Source of the DNA: Verrucomicrobiota bacterium
GTDB taxonomy: Bacteria > Verrucomicrobiota > Verrucomicrobiia > Limisphaerales > JAHEOI01
DNA length: 12,293 nucleotides
NCBI GenBank assembly: GCA_018610125.1
Contig: JAHEOI010000021.1
Location: forward strand, 1-12,293
Reading direction: 5' to 3'
Shown: positions 1-6,286 of the stretch, one piece after another
Numbering within the stretch: position 1 is the stretch's first letter
Layout: each line of letters starts with the position of its first letter
Made by a program: the position numbers and the translations under genes
Notes under the pieces: model-generated
Database searches by the model: none
What the model saw: the letters and a program-made list of their open reading frames with translations, nothing else
What the model was told of the DNA's origin: nothing

Positions 1-281
1 CGAGTAATGCCATCCCTTCGGGTACCCCGAAACCACGGCCAGGTCCCCATCGCACGGCCCGGCTCCCCCGGACCGGTTGTCCGTTTTCCTTCAAGGACCG
101 GGTTCTTGCCCTTGTCCTTGTCCTTGTCGACATCCTCGGCCGCTCCGACGTCGCCACCCGCTTCATCACCTCGCGGCTCCACCTTCGTTGGCGGGGACTG
201 CAAAAGCCATAGACCGAACAGAATGAGCATCCCTGCTCCCACAACAATCGGCATTAGGCTGGATAACGGTACGCGTGGCAT
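1..281 (-). CDS. PQQ-like beta-propeller protein, membrane-anchored, N-terminal part only
   Basis: This gene runs off the left edge: 93 codons and two bases are visible, reading leftward from an ATG at 281. A run AAGG about nine bases before the ATG fits a ribosome binding site. Residues about 8-28 form one hydrophobic segment after a short basic start, so it is a signal anchor or an uncleaved membrane helix. Residues about 30-78 are a polar Gly/Asp/Lys/Pro linker with a D-K repeat. At 81-92 comes W-P-W-F-R-G-T-R-R-D-G-I, which matches the entry motif (W-P-x-F-R-G-x-x-R-D-G-I) of PQQ-binding-like beta-propeller proteins common in Verrucomicrobiota and Planctomycetota. By family knowledge such proteins are periplasmic; some are BamB-like scaffolds and some relate to quinoprotein dehydrogenases. 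The visible part has no catalytic residues, so enzyme or scaffold cannot be decided. It is divergent from the PocR/AraC regulator at 635. Confidence 0.72.
   Translation of the reverse strand, partial: MPRVPLSSLMPIVVGAGMLILFGLWLLQSPPTKVEPRGDEAGGDVGAAEDVDKDKDKGKNPVLEGKRTTGPGEPGRAMGTWPWFRGTRRDGIT
105..128. repeat. Hexanucleotide tandem repeat in the propeller linker
   Basis: The plus strand reads CTTGTC three times exactly (111-128), preceded by a degenerate fourth copy CTTGCC (105-110). On the minus strand this is GACAAG repeated, coding Asp-Lys Asp-Lys Asp-Lys then Gly-Lys in the linker between the membrane segment and the propeller. Gain or loss of a unit would stay in frame and only change linker length. 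Confidence 0.75.
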
Positions 282-634
282 CGGATCTTACCTTGTCTTT
301 TTCAGTACGGTCAATCTCCCTAAAACTTTGTTCTCCAACACGGATTCCTAGATTTAAAAGAACCGGTGGCTCTGGAAAGGTCAATCCCTTACCAATATCC
401 GGTCGTGGATTAGCAAAATAGGGTAAGGTCTTAGGCTTTATGGCCGGGCGTTGCCGTGGAGCTTCGGCGGTGCCTGGTTGATTCTTAGTTCTTAGGTCGG
501 AGACCCGCAAGTCCCTTCCCCCCCTACTTAAGTGAGGAGAACGAACAGAAAATGACAAGCAATCGGCAATTGAAGTTTAGCTGAGGGTTTTCCGGTCAAT
601 GATAACCTCTTTAAGAGGGCAATAGGGATTCGCT
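282..634. other. Divergent intergenic region with candidate regulatory repeats
   Basis: These 353 bases separate two divergent genes and contain no convincing coding sequence. GGTCAAT occurs three times (309-315, 379-385, 594-600). Read on the minus strand each is ATTGACC, which contains a TTGACC hexamer resembling a -35 box facing the propeller gene, but I see no good -10 partner at proper spacing. A tandem heptamer TTCTTAG occupies 482-495, an 8-base palindrome ACTTAAGT lies at 526-533, and a longer palindrome lies at 606-618. The region must hold promoters for one or both genes. AraC-family regulators often bind short direct repeats, so autoregulation by the 635 gene is plausible but not shown. 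Confidence 0.5.
606..618. promoter_or_regulatory. Palindrome CCTCTT-T-AAGAGG just before the regulator start
   Basis: This is a perfect 6-1-6 inverted repeat ending 16 bases before the ATG at 635. It overlaps or abuts the purine-rich stretch that would serve as the ribosome binding site (AAGAGGG, then TAGGG seven bases before the ATG). It could be an operator or a small hairpin affecting translation of the regulator. The symmetry is seen directly; the role is inferred. Confidence 0.35.
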
Positions 635-1525
635 ATGACAGCCAAAAGAATTATGGAACGTTCCTCAGATATCATCGACATCTTATCGCAATCGGATCTT
701 TTTCAGAAATTCGCACACGGGTTCCAGGGAAGCGCGGGGCTCTCTATTGCCTTGCAGCCGTTGGAAAACCGACATTCGATTCCACCGACTGCCCATGGGA
801 ATGCGTTTTGCGCTCTCATGACGGAGGGCACCGACACATGCGCCATTTGCAAGCAGCTCCAGGCAGGGCTGACTCTCCCTGAAGACGGAAGCAGGCGCTC
901 AGTGGTGTGCCGGGCCGGGCTCACGGAAACGATTATCCCGTTTCAAGTCGCGGACGAGCCGCTCGGTTTTTTCCAGATCGGCCACCCAATGCATGTGTCG
1001 CCGACACAAGAACGCTTCAACCGACTGATGCGATTTTTGTCGGCGGAATCCGATGAGCGCATCCAAGCCCTCGAGCGCGCTTACTTTAAGGTCCCGACCA
1101 TGTCTCCCCAGGAGTATCAGAATCGACTCAACATGGTTTCCATTTTCTCCGATCACCTCGCCATGCTGGCCAACCAGATCATCATGGGCCAACAATGGGC
1201 AGAGCCGGGGACTATCCGGGAGGCAAAAGAATTCATCGAGCATCATTATTGGGAAAAGTTATCATTGTCGAAGGTGGCCCATAAGGCAAAGGCGCAACCC
1301 TCCTATTTCTGTAAGCGCTTTAAGAAAGTGACGGGACTCCATTTCTCGGAGTACCTTGCCCGGGTTCGAATCGAAAAGGCCAAGCCAATGCTTTTGGATT
1401 CACGGCATTTCATCCGGGATGTGGCGGTGGCGGTGGGTTTCGAATCAATCCCTTATTTCACCCGAGTTTTCAAGCAAATTACCGGCCAATCACCGCGTCA
1501 GTACCGTGAGCGACCCAACTCGTGA
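635..1525 (+). CDS. PocR-domain AraC-family transcriptional regulator
   Basis: A 296-residue cytoplasmic regulator with two parts. Residues about 10-180 look like a PocR-type ligand-sensing domain: the Cys pattern C59-x9-C69-x2-C72 and C92, followed by a G-F-F-Q-I-G-H-P-type strand (101-108), is the layout I associate with that domain. Residues about 193-292 are a typical AraC DNA-binding domain with two helix-turn-helix units. The first is around L-S-L-S-K-V-A...S-Y-F-C-K-R-F-K-K (209-231). The second is around I-R-D-V-A-V-A-V-G-F...Y-F-T-R-V-F-K (260-280), followed by the usual G-Q-S-P-R-Q-Y-R end (283-290). The ATG at 635 has TAGGG seven bases upstream; an alternative ATG lies at 653. The gene is divergent from the propeller gene and lies 334 bases upstream of korA on the same strand, so either could be its target. 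The ligand cannot be read from sequence. Confidence 0.85.
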   Translation: MTAKRIMERSSDIIDILSQSDLFQKFAHGFQGSAGLSIALQPLENRHSIPPTAHGNAFCALMTEGTDTCAICKQLQAGLTLPEDGSRRSVVCRAGLTETIIPFQVADEPLGFFQIGHPMHVSPTQERFNRLMRFLSAESDERIQALERAYFKVPTMSPQEYQNRLNMVSIFSDHLAMLANQIIMGQQWAEPGTIREAKEFIEHHYWEKLSLSKVAHKAKAQPSYFCKRFKKVTGLHFSEYLARVRIEKAKPMLLDSRHFIRDVAVAVGFESIPYFTRVFKQITGQSPRQYRERPNS

Positions 1526-1553
1526 GCGAGTATCTCACGGAGCAAGAGTTTTT
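1521..1553 (+). terminator. Weak candidate terminator after the regulator
   Basis: CGTGAG (1521-1526) and CTCACG (1534-1539) form a six-base stem with a seven-base loop. The stem includes the regulator's TGA stop. Five T residues follow at 1549-1553, nine bases after the stem. That spacing is too long for a textbook intrinsic terminator, so this is only a candidate for an end to the regulator transcript. Confidence 0.22.
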
Positions 1554-1859
1554 GTTCGGATTTCTCGAGGAGTATGCCATGGAGAAACACAGACCGATCT
1601 CCCTATCCGTGTTATCCGTGGTTAGGGGCTCTTGTCCTCTTCGCGGGGTAACGATTCTGACCGCGGTTCATTGGAGCCTGATCAATCACCCGCCTTTTTT
1701 TGCGGCTGAATCGTTACATTCACTCTGTGGATCTACTCTAAACCGCACAGGGAAAGAGCAATATTCGGGCAAGAGTGAGCAACTTATGTACGGCATCGGC
1801 TCCGGAATCGAGCGTAGATTGAGATTGGTTGATAAAACGAAGGATCGACAAACGAACCT
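1526..1859. other. Intergenic leader upstream of the kor-nuo operon
   Basis: This 334-base stretch separates the regulator from korA. I reject an open frame of 116 codons across it, because its translation has no recognisable domain and crosses the tandem repeat at 1604-1621. The stretch also holds an 8-base palindrome ACCGCGGT (1660-1667) and a T7 run flanked by CCGC and GCGG (1690-1705). That last element has the Ts in the loop, so it is not an intrinsic terminator. The main promoter of the operon is expected here, but I could not pick a convincing -35/-10 pair. No tRNA, riboswitch or CRISPR structure was recognised. Confidence 0.5.
1604..1621. repeat. Tandem nonamer TATCCGTGT / TATCCGTGG
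   Basis: Two adjacent nine-base units differ only in the last base and are followed by TTA. From memory, short intergenic runs of the type 'atccgtg...atccgtggtta' are dispersed in many genomes, including Verrucomicrobiota and other bacteria. Whether this copy belongs to such a family needs a genome-wide count. Confidence 0.5.
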
Positions 1860-3725
1860 ATGTCGCAATTGAGCTCACAAATGCAGGAAGGTCCCGGCGA
1901 AGTGGCATCCCCGCCGGGAAAGAGGTTGGAGGAAGCGGTTTTGCGTATCGCGGGGAATTCACAGGATGGGATTCAGTCGATAGGTGTTATGCTGGCTCGG
2001 CTGGCGGGGCGTAGCGACATGGAGGTCATGACTTACATGACGATCCCTGCCACCATTTCAGGAGGGGCGTCCATTTTTCAGGTTCACATGGGGACCGGTG
2101 AGATTCTGAGTCCGGGGGACGACGCCGACATTCTTGTCGTGTTTTATCAACACTCTTATGACCGGCACTTGCCCTCGCTTCGGGATGGGGGATTGCTGCT
2201 TTATGATTCGAGTCACGTTGAGCCTGACAATGAGGGATTACAGACACGCGGCATTAAGTCGATGGGTCTCCCGATTACCGAGCTGACCATTGAGACGGTT
2301 GGCGGCTCCGGAAAACAAAAGGGAAAGAACATTTATCTGCTTGGTCTATTGGCCAATTTATTCCATTTCGATCTCGGAAAGGCAAGAAGCCTGGTGGAAG
2401 CCCGATTTCGAAAGCAGGGTGATTCGGTCGTGCGGAACGCGCTCCTGGCTTTAGAGGCCGGCTGGGCCTACTCGTTGGGTGAGCTCAGCTCCGAGTACCG
2501 GCTCTGTCCGGCCGAAACACGCGGGGTCAATAAGGTGACCATGACCGGGAACCAGGCCCTGGCTTACGGAATTATCGCCGCAGGAGTCCGTTTTGGGGCG
2601 GGCTATCCGATTACTCCGTGGACGGATACGATGGAACAGCTCCGGCAGGAGCTACCTTTTTTCGGCGGGACTTTCTTGCAGACCGAGGATGAGCTCGCGG
2701 CCATCTCCGCTGCAATCGGGGCCGCTTATGGCGGTGTTGTTGCCATGACCGGCACGAGCGGTCCGGGACTCTCTCTTTACAGCGAAGCTATCAGTTTTGC
2801 CGTGATGGCCGAGATCCCTTTATTGATCGTTGATGTGCAGAGAGGGGGGCCTTCAACGGGGCTTCCTACCAACGTGGAGCAGTCGGACTTGGAGCTCGCA
2901 TGCTACGGGGCGCACGGGGATTCTCCAAGGGTGGTAATGGCGCCGGCTCGGGCCGAGGAGTGCTTCTACCTGGCTATCGAAGCGGTCGATATCGCTTACC
3001 GATACAGTCTTCCGGTCGTTTTCCTAAGCGATCAAGCGATCGCAACACGCATCGAGTCTTTCAAAATGCCGAAACCGGATCGCTGCATGCAGTTGATTGT
3101 CAGCGACCGGAAACCACGCCCTTACCACAAGCCTTACCCCCTTGATTCGGTAACCCGGCATGTGGCGCCGGGAACCCGCCTCGAAGATGGGGCCTATCCG
3201 CATGTGACCGGACTGGAGCACGATGAATATGGTTACCCCTCGGTGAATCCGGAGATGCACACAGCGATGACACGAAAGCGTCACAAGAAGCTGGATCTCC
3301 TCGCTTCGGAGCTCCCTGTTCCGGAAGTCGACGGCCCGATGGAGGGAGAGATCCTGATTGTGGGGTGGGGATCCACAGAGGGCGTTATCCGCAAGGCGGT
3401 CGACCGGCTGCGATCGGATGTCTCCGGTGTTGGCGGGTTGCACCTGCGCCACTTGAGTCCGTTGCCTCCGGGATTGACTGAAATATTTGATCGATTTGAG
3501 CGGATCTATGTCGTCGAAATGAACGACGGTGGACGCTACGGTTGTGGTCAGCTGGGCCGCATGCTTCGTATGGAGACCTGTTGCCCCCGAATCCAAGGGA
3601 TCAATAAGACCGAAGGGCTCTCATTCCGCGTCGATGAGATTGTGGATCGGATCCGTGAGCCAAGGGGTGCAGAGGCGAGTAATGTCAGAGAATCTCGGCA
3701 AACAGCGAGCTTATCCCATGAGTAA
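1860..3725 (+). CDS. korA: 2-oxoacid:ferredoxin oxidoreductase, fused gamma-alpha subunit (KGOR type)
   Basis: A 621-residue subunit of a thiamine-diphosphate enzyme that oxidatively decarboxylates a 2-oxoacid with CoA and reduces ferredoxin. Residues about 22-195 are the gamma domain. Residues about 227-410 are the alpha (transketolase pyrimidine-type) domain, with G-Y-P-I-T-P (248-253), T-S-G-P-G (299-303) and V-Q-R-G-G-P-S-T-G-L-P-T (326-337). Residues about 477-600 are a transketolase C-terminal-like domain. The gamma-alpha fusion and the YPITP/QRGGPSTGLPT motifs are typical of 2-oxoglutarate:ferredoxin oxidoreductases, so 2-oxoglutarate is the likely substrate, but branched-chain 2-oxoacids are not excluded. 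The ATG at 1860 has no close Shine-Dalgarno sequence (GAAGGA is 15 bases away); ATG 1881 is an alternative that leaves all domains intact. It overlaps korB and heads the operon. Confidence 0.9.
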   Translation: MSQLSSQMQEGPGEVASPPGKRLEEAVLRIAGNSQDGIQSIGVMLARLAGRSDMEVMTYMTIPATISGGASIFQVHMGTGEILSPGDDADILVVFYQHSYDRHLPSLRDGGLLLYDSSHVEPDNEGLQTRGIKSMGLPITELTIETVGGSGKQKGKNIYLLGLLANLFHFDLGKARSLVEARFRKQGDSVVRNALLALEAGWAYSLGELSSEYRLCPAETRGVNKVTMTGNQALAYGIIAAGVRFGAGYPITPWTDTMEQLRQELPFFGGTFLQTEDELAAISAAIGAAYGGVVAMTGTSGPGLSLYSEAISFAVMAEIPLLIVDVQRGGPSTGLPTNVEQSDLELACYGAHGDSPRVVMAPARAEECFYLAIEAVDIAYRYSLPVVFLSDQAIATRIESFKMPKPDRCMQLIVSDRKPRPYHKPYPLDSVTRHVAPGTRLEDGAYPHVTGLEHDEYGYPSVNPEMHTAMTRKRHKKLDLLASELPVPEVDGPMEGEILIVGWGSTEGVIRKAVDRLRSDVSGVGGLHLRHLSPLPPGLTEIFDRFERIYVVEMNDGGRYGCGQLGRMLRMETCCPRIQGINKTEGLSFRVDEIVDRIREPRGAEASNVRESRQTASLSHE

Positions 3726-4659
3726 CGAAAGCAACGACAGTGAGACGACAATCACGGCTGCGACCGAGCGGGAGGTCCCCGAGGAGCGGCGGCACCGTCT
3801 GACAAAGAGTGAGCTCCGGGCGGATCGGCCGACGTGGTGTGCGGGGTGTGGCGACTACGGTGTGCTGGCAATCTACCAAAAAATGCTGGAGAAGCGGAAT
3901 CCGCCCCACGAGGAAATTGTGACCCTTTCGGGGATCGGATGCTCCTCGCGTTTCCCGTATTTTGTCAATACTTATGGGGTCCATTACCTGCATGGGCGCG
4001 TGCTCCCGTTTGCGACCGGATTGAGTGTGGCTCGGCCCGATTTGAACATATTTGTCTTTGTGGGAGATGGGGATGCGTATTCGATCGGGGGCAACCATCT
4101 TGAGCATTGTGCCCGCAAGAATGTGCGGATGACAGTCGTTGTCATGGACAACGAAGTCTATGGCCTTACCAAAAAGCAGACCTCGCCCACGTCGCCGATC
4201 GGATTCAAATCGAAAACGGATCCGTGGGGATCGCAGATTCCCCCGTTGAATCCGATCAAGAAGCTCATTGCCGCCGGGGCTACCTTTGTTGCCCGGAGCG
4301 TCGCTTCCAGCCCGAATCACTTGATGTCGATGATGGAGCAGGGGATGGATCACAACGGATTTGCCGTCATCGAGTGCCTTTCGGAATGCGTGCAGTTCTA
4401 TCCCGGCGCCTTCGACGATACCCATCCCCGCAGGGGAGGTAAATTCTCCGAAGTCCCTGCCGATCACGATATCGGGGATGACGCCGCCGCGTATCGCCTT
4501 GCGGAAGCAGACCCACCGGGTTACTTCGGGGTGTTTTATAGGGAGGAGAAGACGACCCTCAACGAGAGCGAAGGGGAGAGGGTGAGGCAATCACAGCGCC
4601 GCTTCGATGGCGGGCGCGACAGCGAGGTGTTGGAAAGGCTGATGGAAAGACTGACGTAG
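3682..4659 (+). CDS. korB: 2-oxoacid:ferredoxin oxidoreductase, beta subunit
   Basis: The beta subunit binds thiamine diphosphate and one [4Fe-4S] cluster, and passes electrons to ferredoxin. From the 3682 start (325 residues), W-C-A-G-C-G-D (52-58) gives C53 and C56, and G-C-S-S-R gives C87. C216 (in L-S-E-C-V-Q-F) best matches the fourth family ligand; C212 is nearby. G-D-G-D (128-131) with N138, then M-D-N-x-x-Y-G-L-T (155-163), form the ThDP/metal site. There is no extra 8Fe ferredoxin domain, fitting the two-subunit KGOR form. The ATG at 3682 has AGAGG six bases upstream but overlaps korA by 44 bases; an ATG at 3718 overlaps by only 8 (ATGAGTAA) but lacks a Shine-Dalgarno sequence, so the start is uncertain by 12 residues. 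The tail after about residue 290 is charged. nuoA follows 20 bases on. Confidence 0.9.
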   Translation: MSENLGKQRAYPMSNESNDSETTITAATEREVPEERRHRLTKSELRADRPTWCAGCGDYGVLAIYQKMLEKRNPPHEEIVTLSGIGCSSRFPYFVNTYGVHYLHGRVLPFATGLSVARPDLNIFVFVGDGDAYSIGGNHLEHCARKNVRMTVVVMDNEVYGLTKKQTSPTSPIGFKSKTDPWGSQIPPLNPIKKLIAAGATFVARSVASSPNHLMSMMEQGMDHNGFAVIECLSECVQFYPGAFDDTHPRRGGKFSEVPADHDIGDDAAAYRLAEADPPGYFGVFYREEKTTLNESEGERVRQSQRRFDGGRDSEVLERLMERLT

Positions 4660-4679
4660 AAGCAAAGGAAAAAACGCCT

Positions 4680-5051
4680 ATGGAAACCTCACCTTATCTT
4701 GCACTGGCAATTTTGTTGGGTGTCGCGATTTTGTTTCCGTTGATACCCTTGGCCTTGGCCTATCTTTGGGCTCGGCTGTTTTCGCCTGCCAAACCGGGCG
4801 CTGTGAAGAATGCGAGTTATGAGTGCGGCATCGAGTCGGTCGGATCGGCTCATATCCAATATCACTCTCAATACTATATTTATGGGATGGTTTTCTTGGT
4901 CTTCGATGTTGAGGTTGTCTTTTTGCTGCCGTTTGCCGTGGCATTTTCGTCAATACCGGCGGGGGCGTTTGTCGCCATGCTCGTATTTCTCCTTCTTTTG
5001 ATCGAGGGCCTCGTTTGGGCTTGGAGTAAAGGGTTTCTAACATGGCAATAA
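4680..5051 (+). CDS. nuoA: NADH-quinone oxidoreductase (complex I) subunit A
   Basis: A 123-residue inner-membrane subunit with three hydrophobic segments (about 5-33, 66-88, 91-115), the normal NuoA topology and length. The loop after the first helix carries the family signature Y-E-C-G-I-E-S (47-53). The second helix contains F-D-V-E-V-V-F-L-L-P (74-83), whose acidic residues belong to the conserved polar region next to the quinone site. AAAGGA stands about ten bases before the ATG. It follows korB by only 20 bases with no terminator, so the oxidoreductase and complex I genes very probably share one transcript. It is followed by nuoB after six bases. Confidence 0.95.
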   Translation: METSPYLALAILLGVAILFPLIPLALAYLWARLFSPAKPGAVKNASYECGIESVGSAHIQYHSQYYIYGMVFLVFDVEVVFLLPFAVAFSSIPAGAFVAMLVFLLLLIEGLVWAWSKGFLTWQ

Positions 5052-5057
5052 ACAATT

Positions 5058-5678
5058 ATGACCGAGGATAAACAACTTCAGGACGAGCTTGCGCTTTATG
5101 GGGTGCACCTGACACTATTGGAGCAGGTCTATAACTGGGGAAGGTCCAATTCGCTCTGGCCGTTGCAGTTCGGGCTGGCCTGCTGTGCCATTGAGATGAT
5201 TGCCTCTGTAACCGCCCGTTACGACCTGGGACGCTTCGGCTCTGAAATCTTTCGTCCGTCCCCCCGCCAGGCGGATTTGATGATTGTGTCGGGGACCGTG
5301 ACCAAGAAGATGGCCCCCCAGGTCGTGCGGCTCTACAACCAAATGGCCGAGCCGAAATATGTCCTGGCAATGGGGGCCTGTGCGATTTCCGGGGGGCCGT
5401 TTAAAGGAGGGTACAATGTGGTTAAAGGGATTGATCGCTACATCCCGGTCGACATCTTCGTGCCGGGATGCCCGCCGCGCCCGGAAGCGCTTTTAAACGG
5501 GATTATTCATCTTCAGGAAACGATCCGCCGACAAAAGCTTTCGGGGCCGGGGAAGGCACGCCATGCCGACCGCGATCAACCGAGCGAGTATGCTATTCCG
5601 GAAGAGGGCGGCCGGGATCTCGTTCCGCAATACAACGCGGAGACTTGGCGTCCAAGCTGGCAAGGGGGAGGCAAATAA
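5058..5678 (+). CDS. nuoB: Complex I subunit B, carrier of cluster N2
   Basis: A 206-residue peripheral subunit that binds the terminal [4Fe-4S] cluster N2, the immediate electron donor to quinone. The ligands are visible: adjacent C42-C43 in G-L-A-C-C-A-I-E-M, C108 in M-G-A-C-A-I-S-G-G, and C138 in V-P-G-C-P-P-R-P-E. The conserved core ends near residue 161. The last 45 residues are polar, rich in Gly, Arg and Gln, and not conserved as far as I can tell. Such tails vary in the family. No clear Shine-Dalgarno sequence precedes the ATG, so coupling to nuoA translation six bases upstream is likely. nuoC starts five bases after the stop. Confidence 0.96.
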   Translation: MTEDKQLQDELALYGVHLTLLEQVYNWGRSNSLWPLQFGLACCAIEMIASVTARYDLGRFGSEIFRPSPRQADLMIVSGTVTKKMAPQVVRLYNQMAEPKYVLAMGACAISGGPFKGGYNVVKGIDRYIPVDIFVPGCPPRPEALLNGIIHLQETIRRQKLSGPGKARHADRDQPSEYAIPEEGGRDLVPQYNAETWRPSWQGGGK

Positions 5679-5683
5679 CGGCT

Positions 5684-6286
5684 ATGCTAGATCTCGAGAC
5701 AATCATCAAGCGGGTTCAAGAAGCGGTCCCAAGCTGCCGAATCGAATTGGTTTCGAATGAGAGCCATTCCGGCCACCATTCACTGCTGGTCGATGACGGG
5801 CACGCCGTGGAAGTGGCCCGGTTTCTGCGGGATGCTCCAGACATTTGTCTCGACTACGCCTCGAATGTGACCGGGATTGACTGGCTGAATTCGACGGTGA
5901 AAGAAAAGGTTCCGGTGACTGAAACCGTCGAAGGTGAAGAGAAGGTGAATGAAAAGACTGTTGAGAAAACCGTCCCCGGATATTTGGAGGTCGTCTATCA
6001 CCTCTATTCGATGCGATTGAAACAGGGACCCGTCATATTGCGAATGCGAACCGGCAATCGTGACCCGGATGTCCACTTGCCTTCCCTGACTCCGGTGTAT
6101 CGTTCGGCGGAGCTTCAGGAGCGCGAGGTCTACGATCTTTTCGGGATTGTCTTTGACGGGCATCCGGACATGCGCCGGTTGTTGATGTGGGAAGAGTTTG
6201 AAGACCATCCGATGCGGAAGGACTACTTCCCGCCGGAGGAATCCGATGAGTCGCCGATTGATGAGCAAGCGAGGCCTAAGCAATGA
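5684..6286 (+). CDS. nuoC: Complex I subunit C (30 kDa type), with a charged insertion
   Basis: A 200-residue peripheral-arm scaffold subunit, separate from NuoD rather than fused as in Escherichia coli. The family signature is complete near the C-terminus: R-S-A-E-L-Q-E-R-E-V-Y-D-L-F-G-I (140-155), then H-P-D-M-R-R-L-L (160-167) and D-H-P-M-R-K-D-Y (174-181). Between T-G-I-D-W (63-67) and Y-L-E-V-V-Y-H-L (100-107) there are about 30 residues rich in Glu, Lys, Val and Thr that most NuoC proteins replace with a short turn. The start at 5684 was chosen because upstream codons overlap the end of nuoB in another frame and look random; GGAGG lies about 12 bases upstream. The stop overlaps the nuoD start as ATGA. 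Confidence 0.94.
   Translation: MLDLETIIKRVQEAVPSCRIELVSNESHSGHHSLLVDDGHAVEVARFLRDAPDICLDYASNVTGIDWLNSTVKEKVPVTETVEGEEKVNEKTVEKTVPGYLEVVYHLYSMRLKQGPVILRMRTGNRDPDVHLPSLTPVYRSAELQEREVYDLFGIVFDGHPDMRRLLMWEEFEDHPMRKDYFPPEESDESPIDEQARPKQ

Noticed and set aside
7..351. Plus-strand open frame of 114 codons at the left edge
   Set aside because: It is antisense to the propeller gene, with Pro/Ser-rich low-complexity translation. The minus strand has the recognisable membrane segment and propeller motif.
166..558. Minus-strand open frame of 130 codons in the left intergenic region
   Set aside because: It overlaps the start of the propeller gene on the same strand in another frame, is Arg-rich and without hydrophobic core or recognisable motif, and spans the likely promoter region.
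1690..1705. CCGC-T-run-GCGG as a terminator
   Set aside because: The T run lies in the loop rather than after the stem, and the stem is only four bases.
1522..1872. Open frame of 116 codons between the regulator and korA
   Set aside because: It starts at a GTG overlapping the regulator stop, runs through the tandem repeat, overlaps the korA start and shows no family features. More likely chance coding in a spacer.
3685..4590. Minus-strand open frame of 301 codons opposite korB
   Set aside because: Although long, it is the mirror of a GC-biased real gene. Its translation is Arg/His-rich without domains, while the plus frame has a complete KorB.
1860..4659. korAB as a pyruvate:ferredoxin oxidoreductase or an indolepyruvate oxidoreductase
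   Set aside because: The gamma-alpha fusion with a separate single-cluster beta subunit and the motifs YPITP and QRGGPSTGLPT fit the KGOR group better. A ferredoxin-like delta subunit or domain, usual in multi-subunit pyruvate enzymes, is absent. Exact substrate remains inferred.
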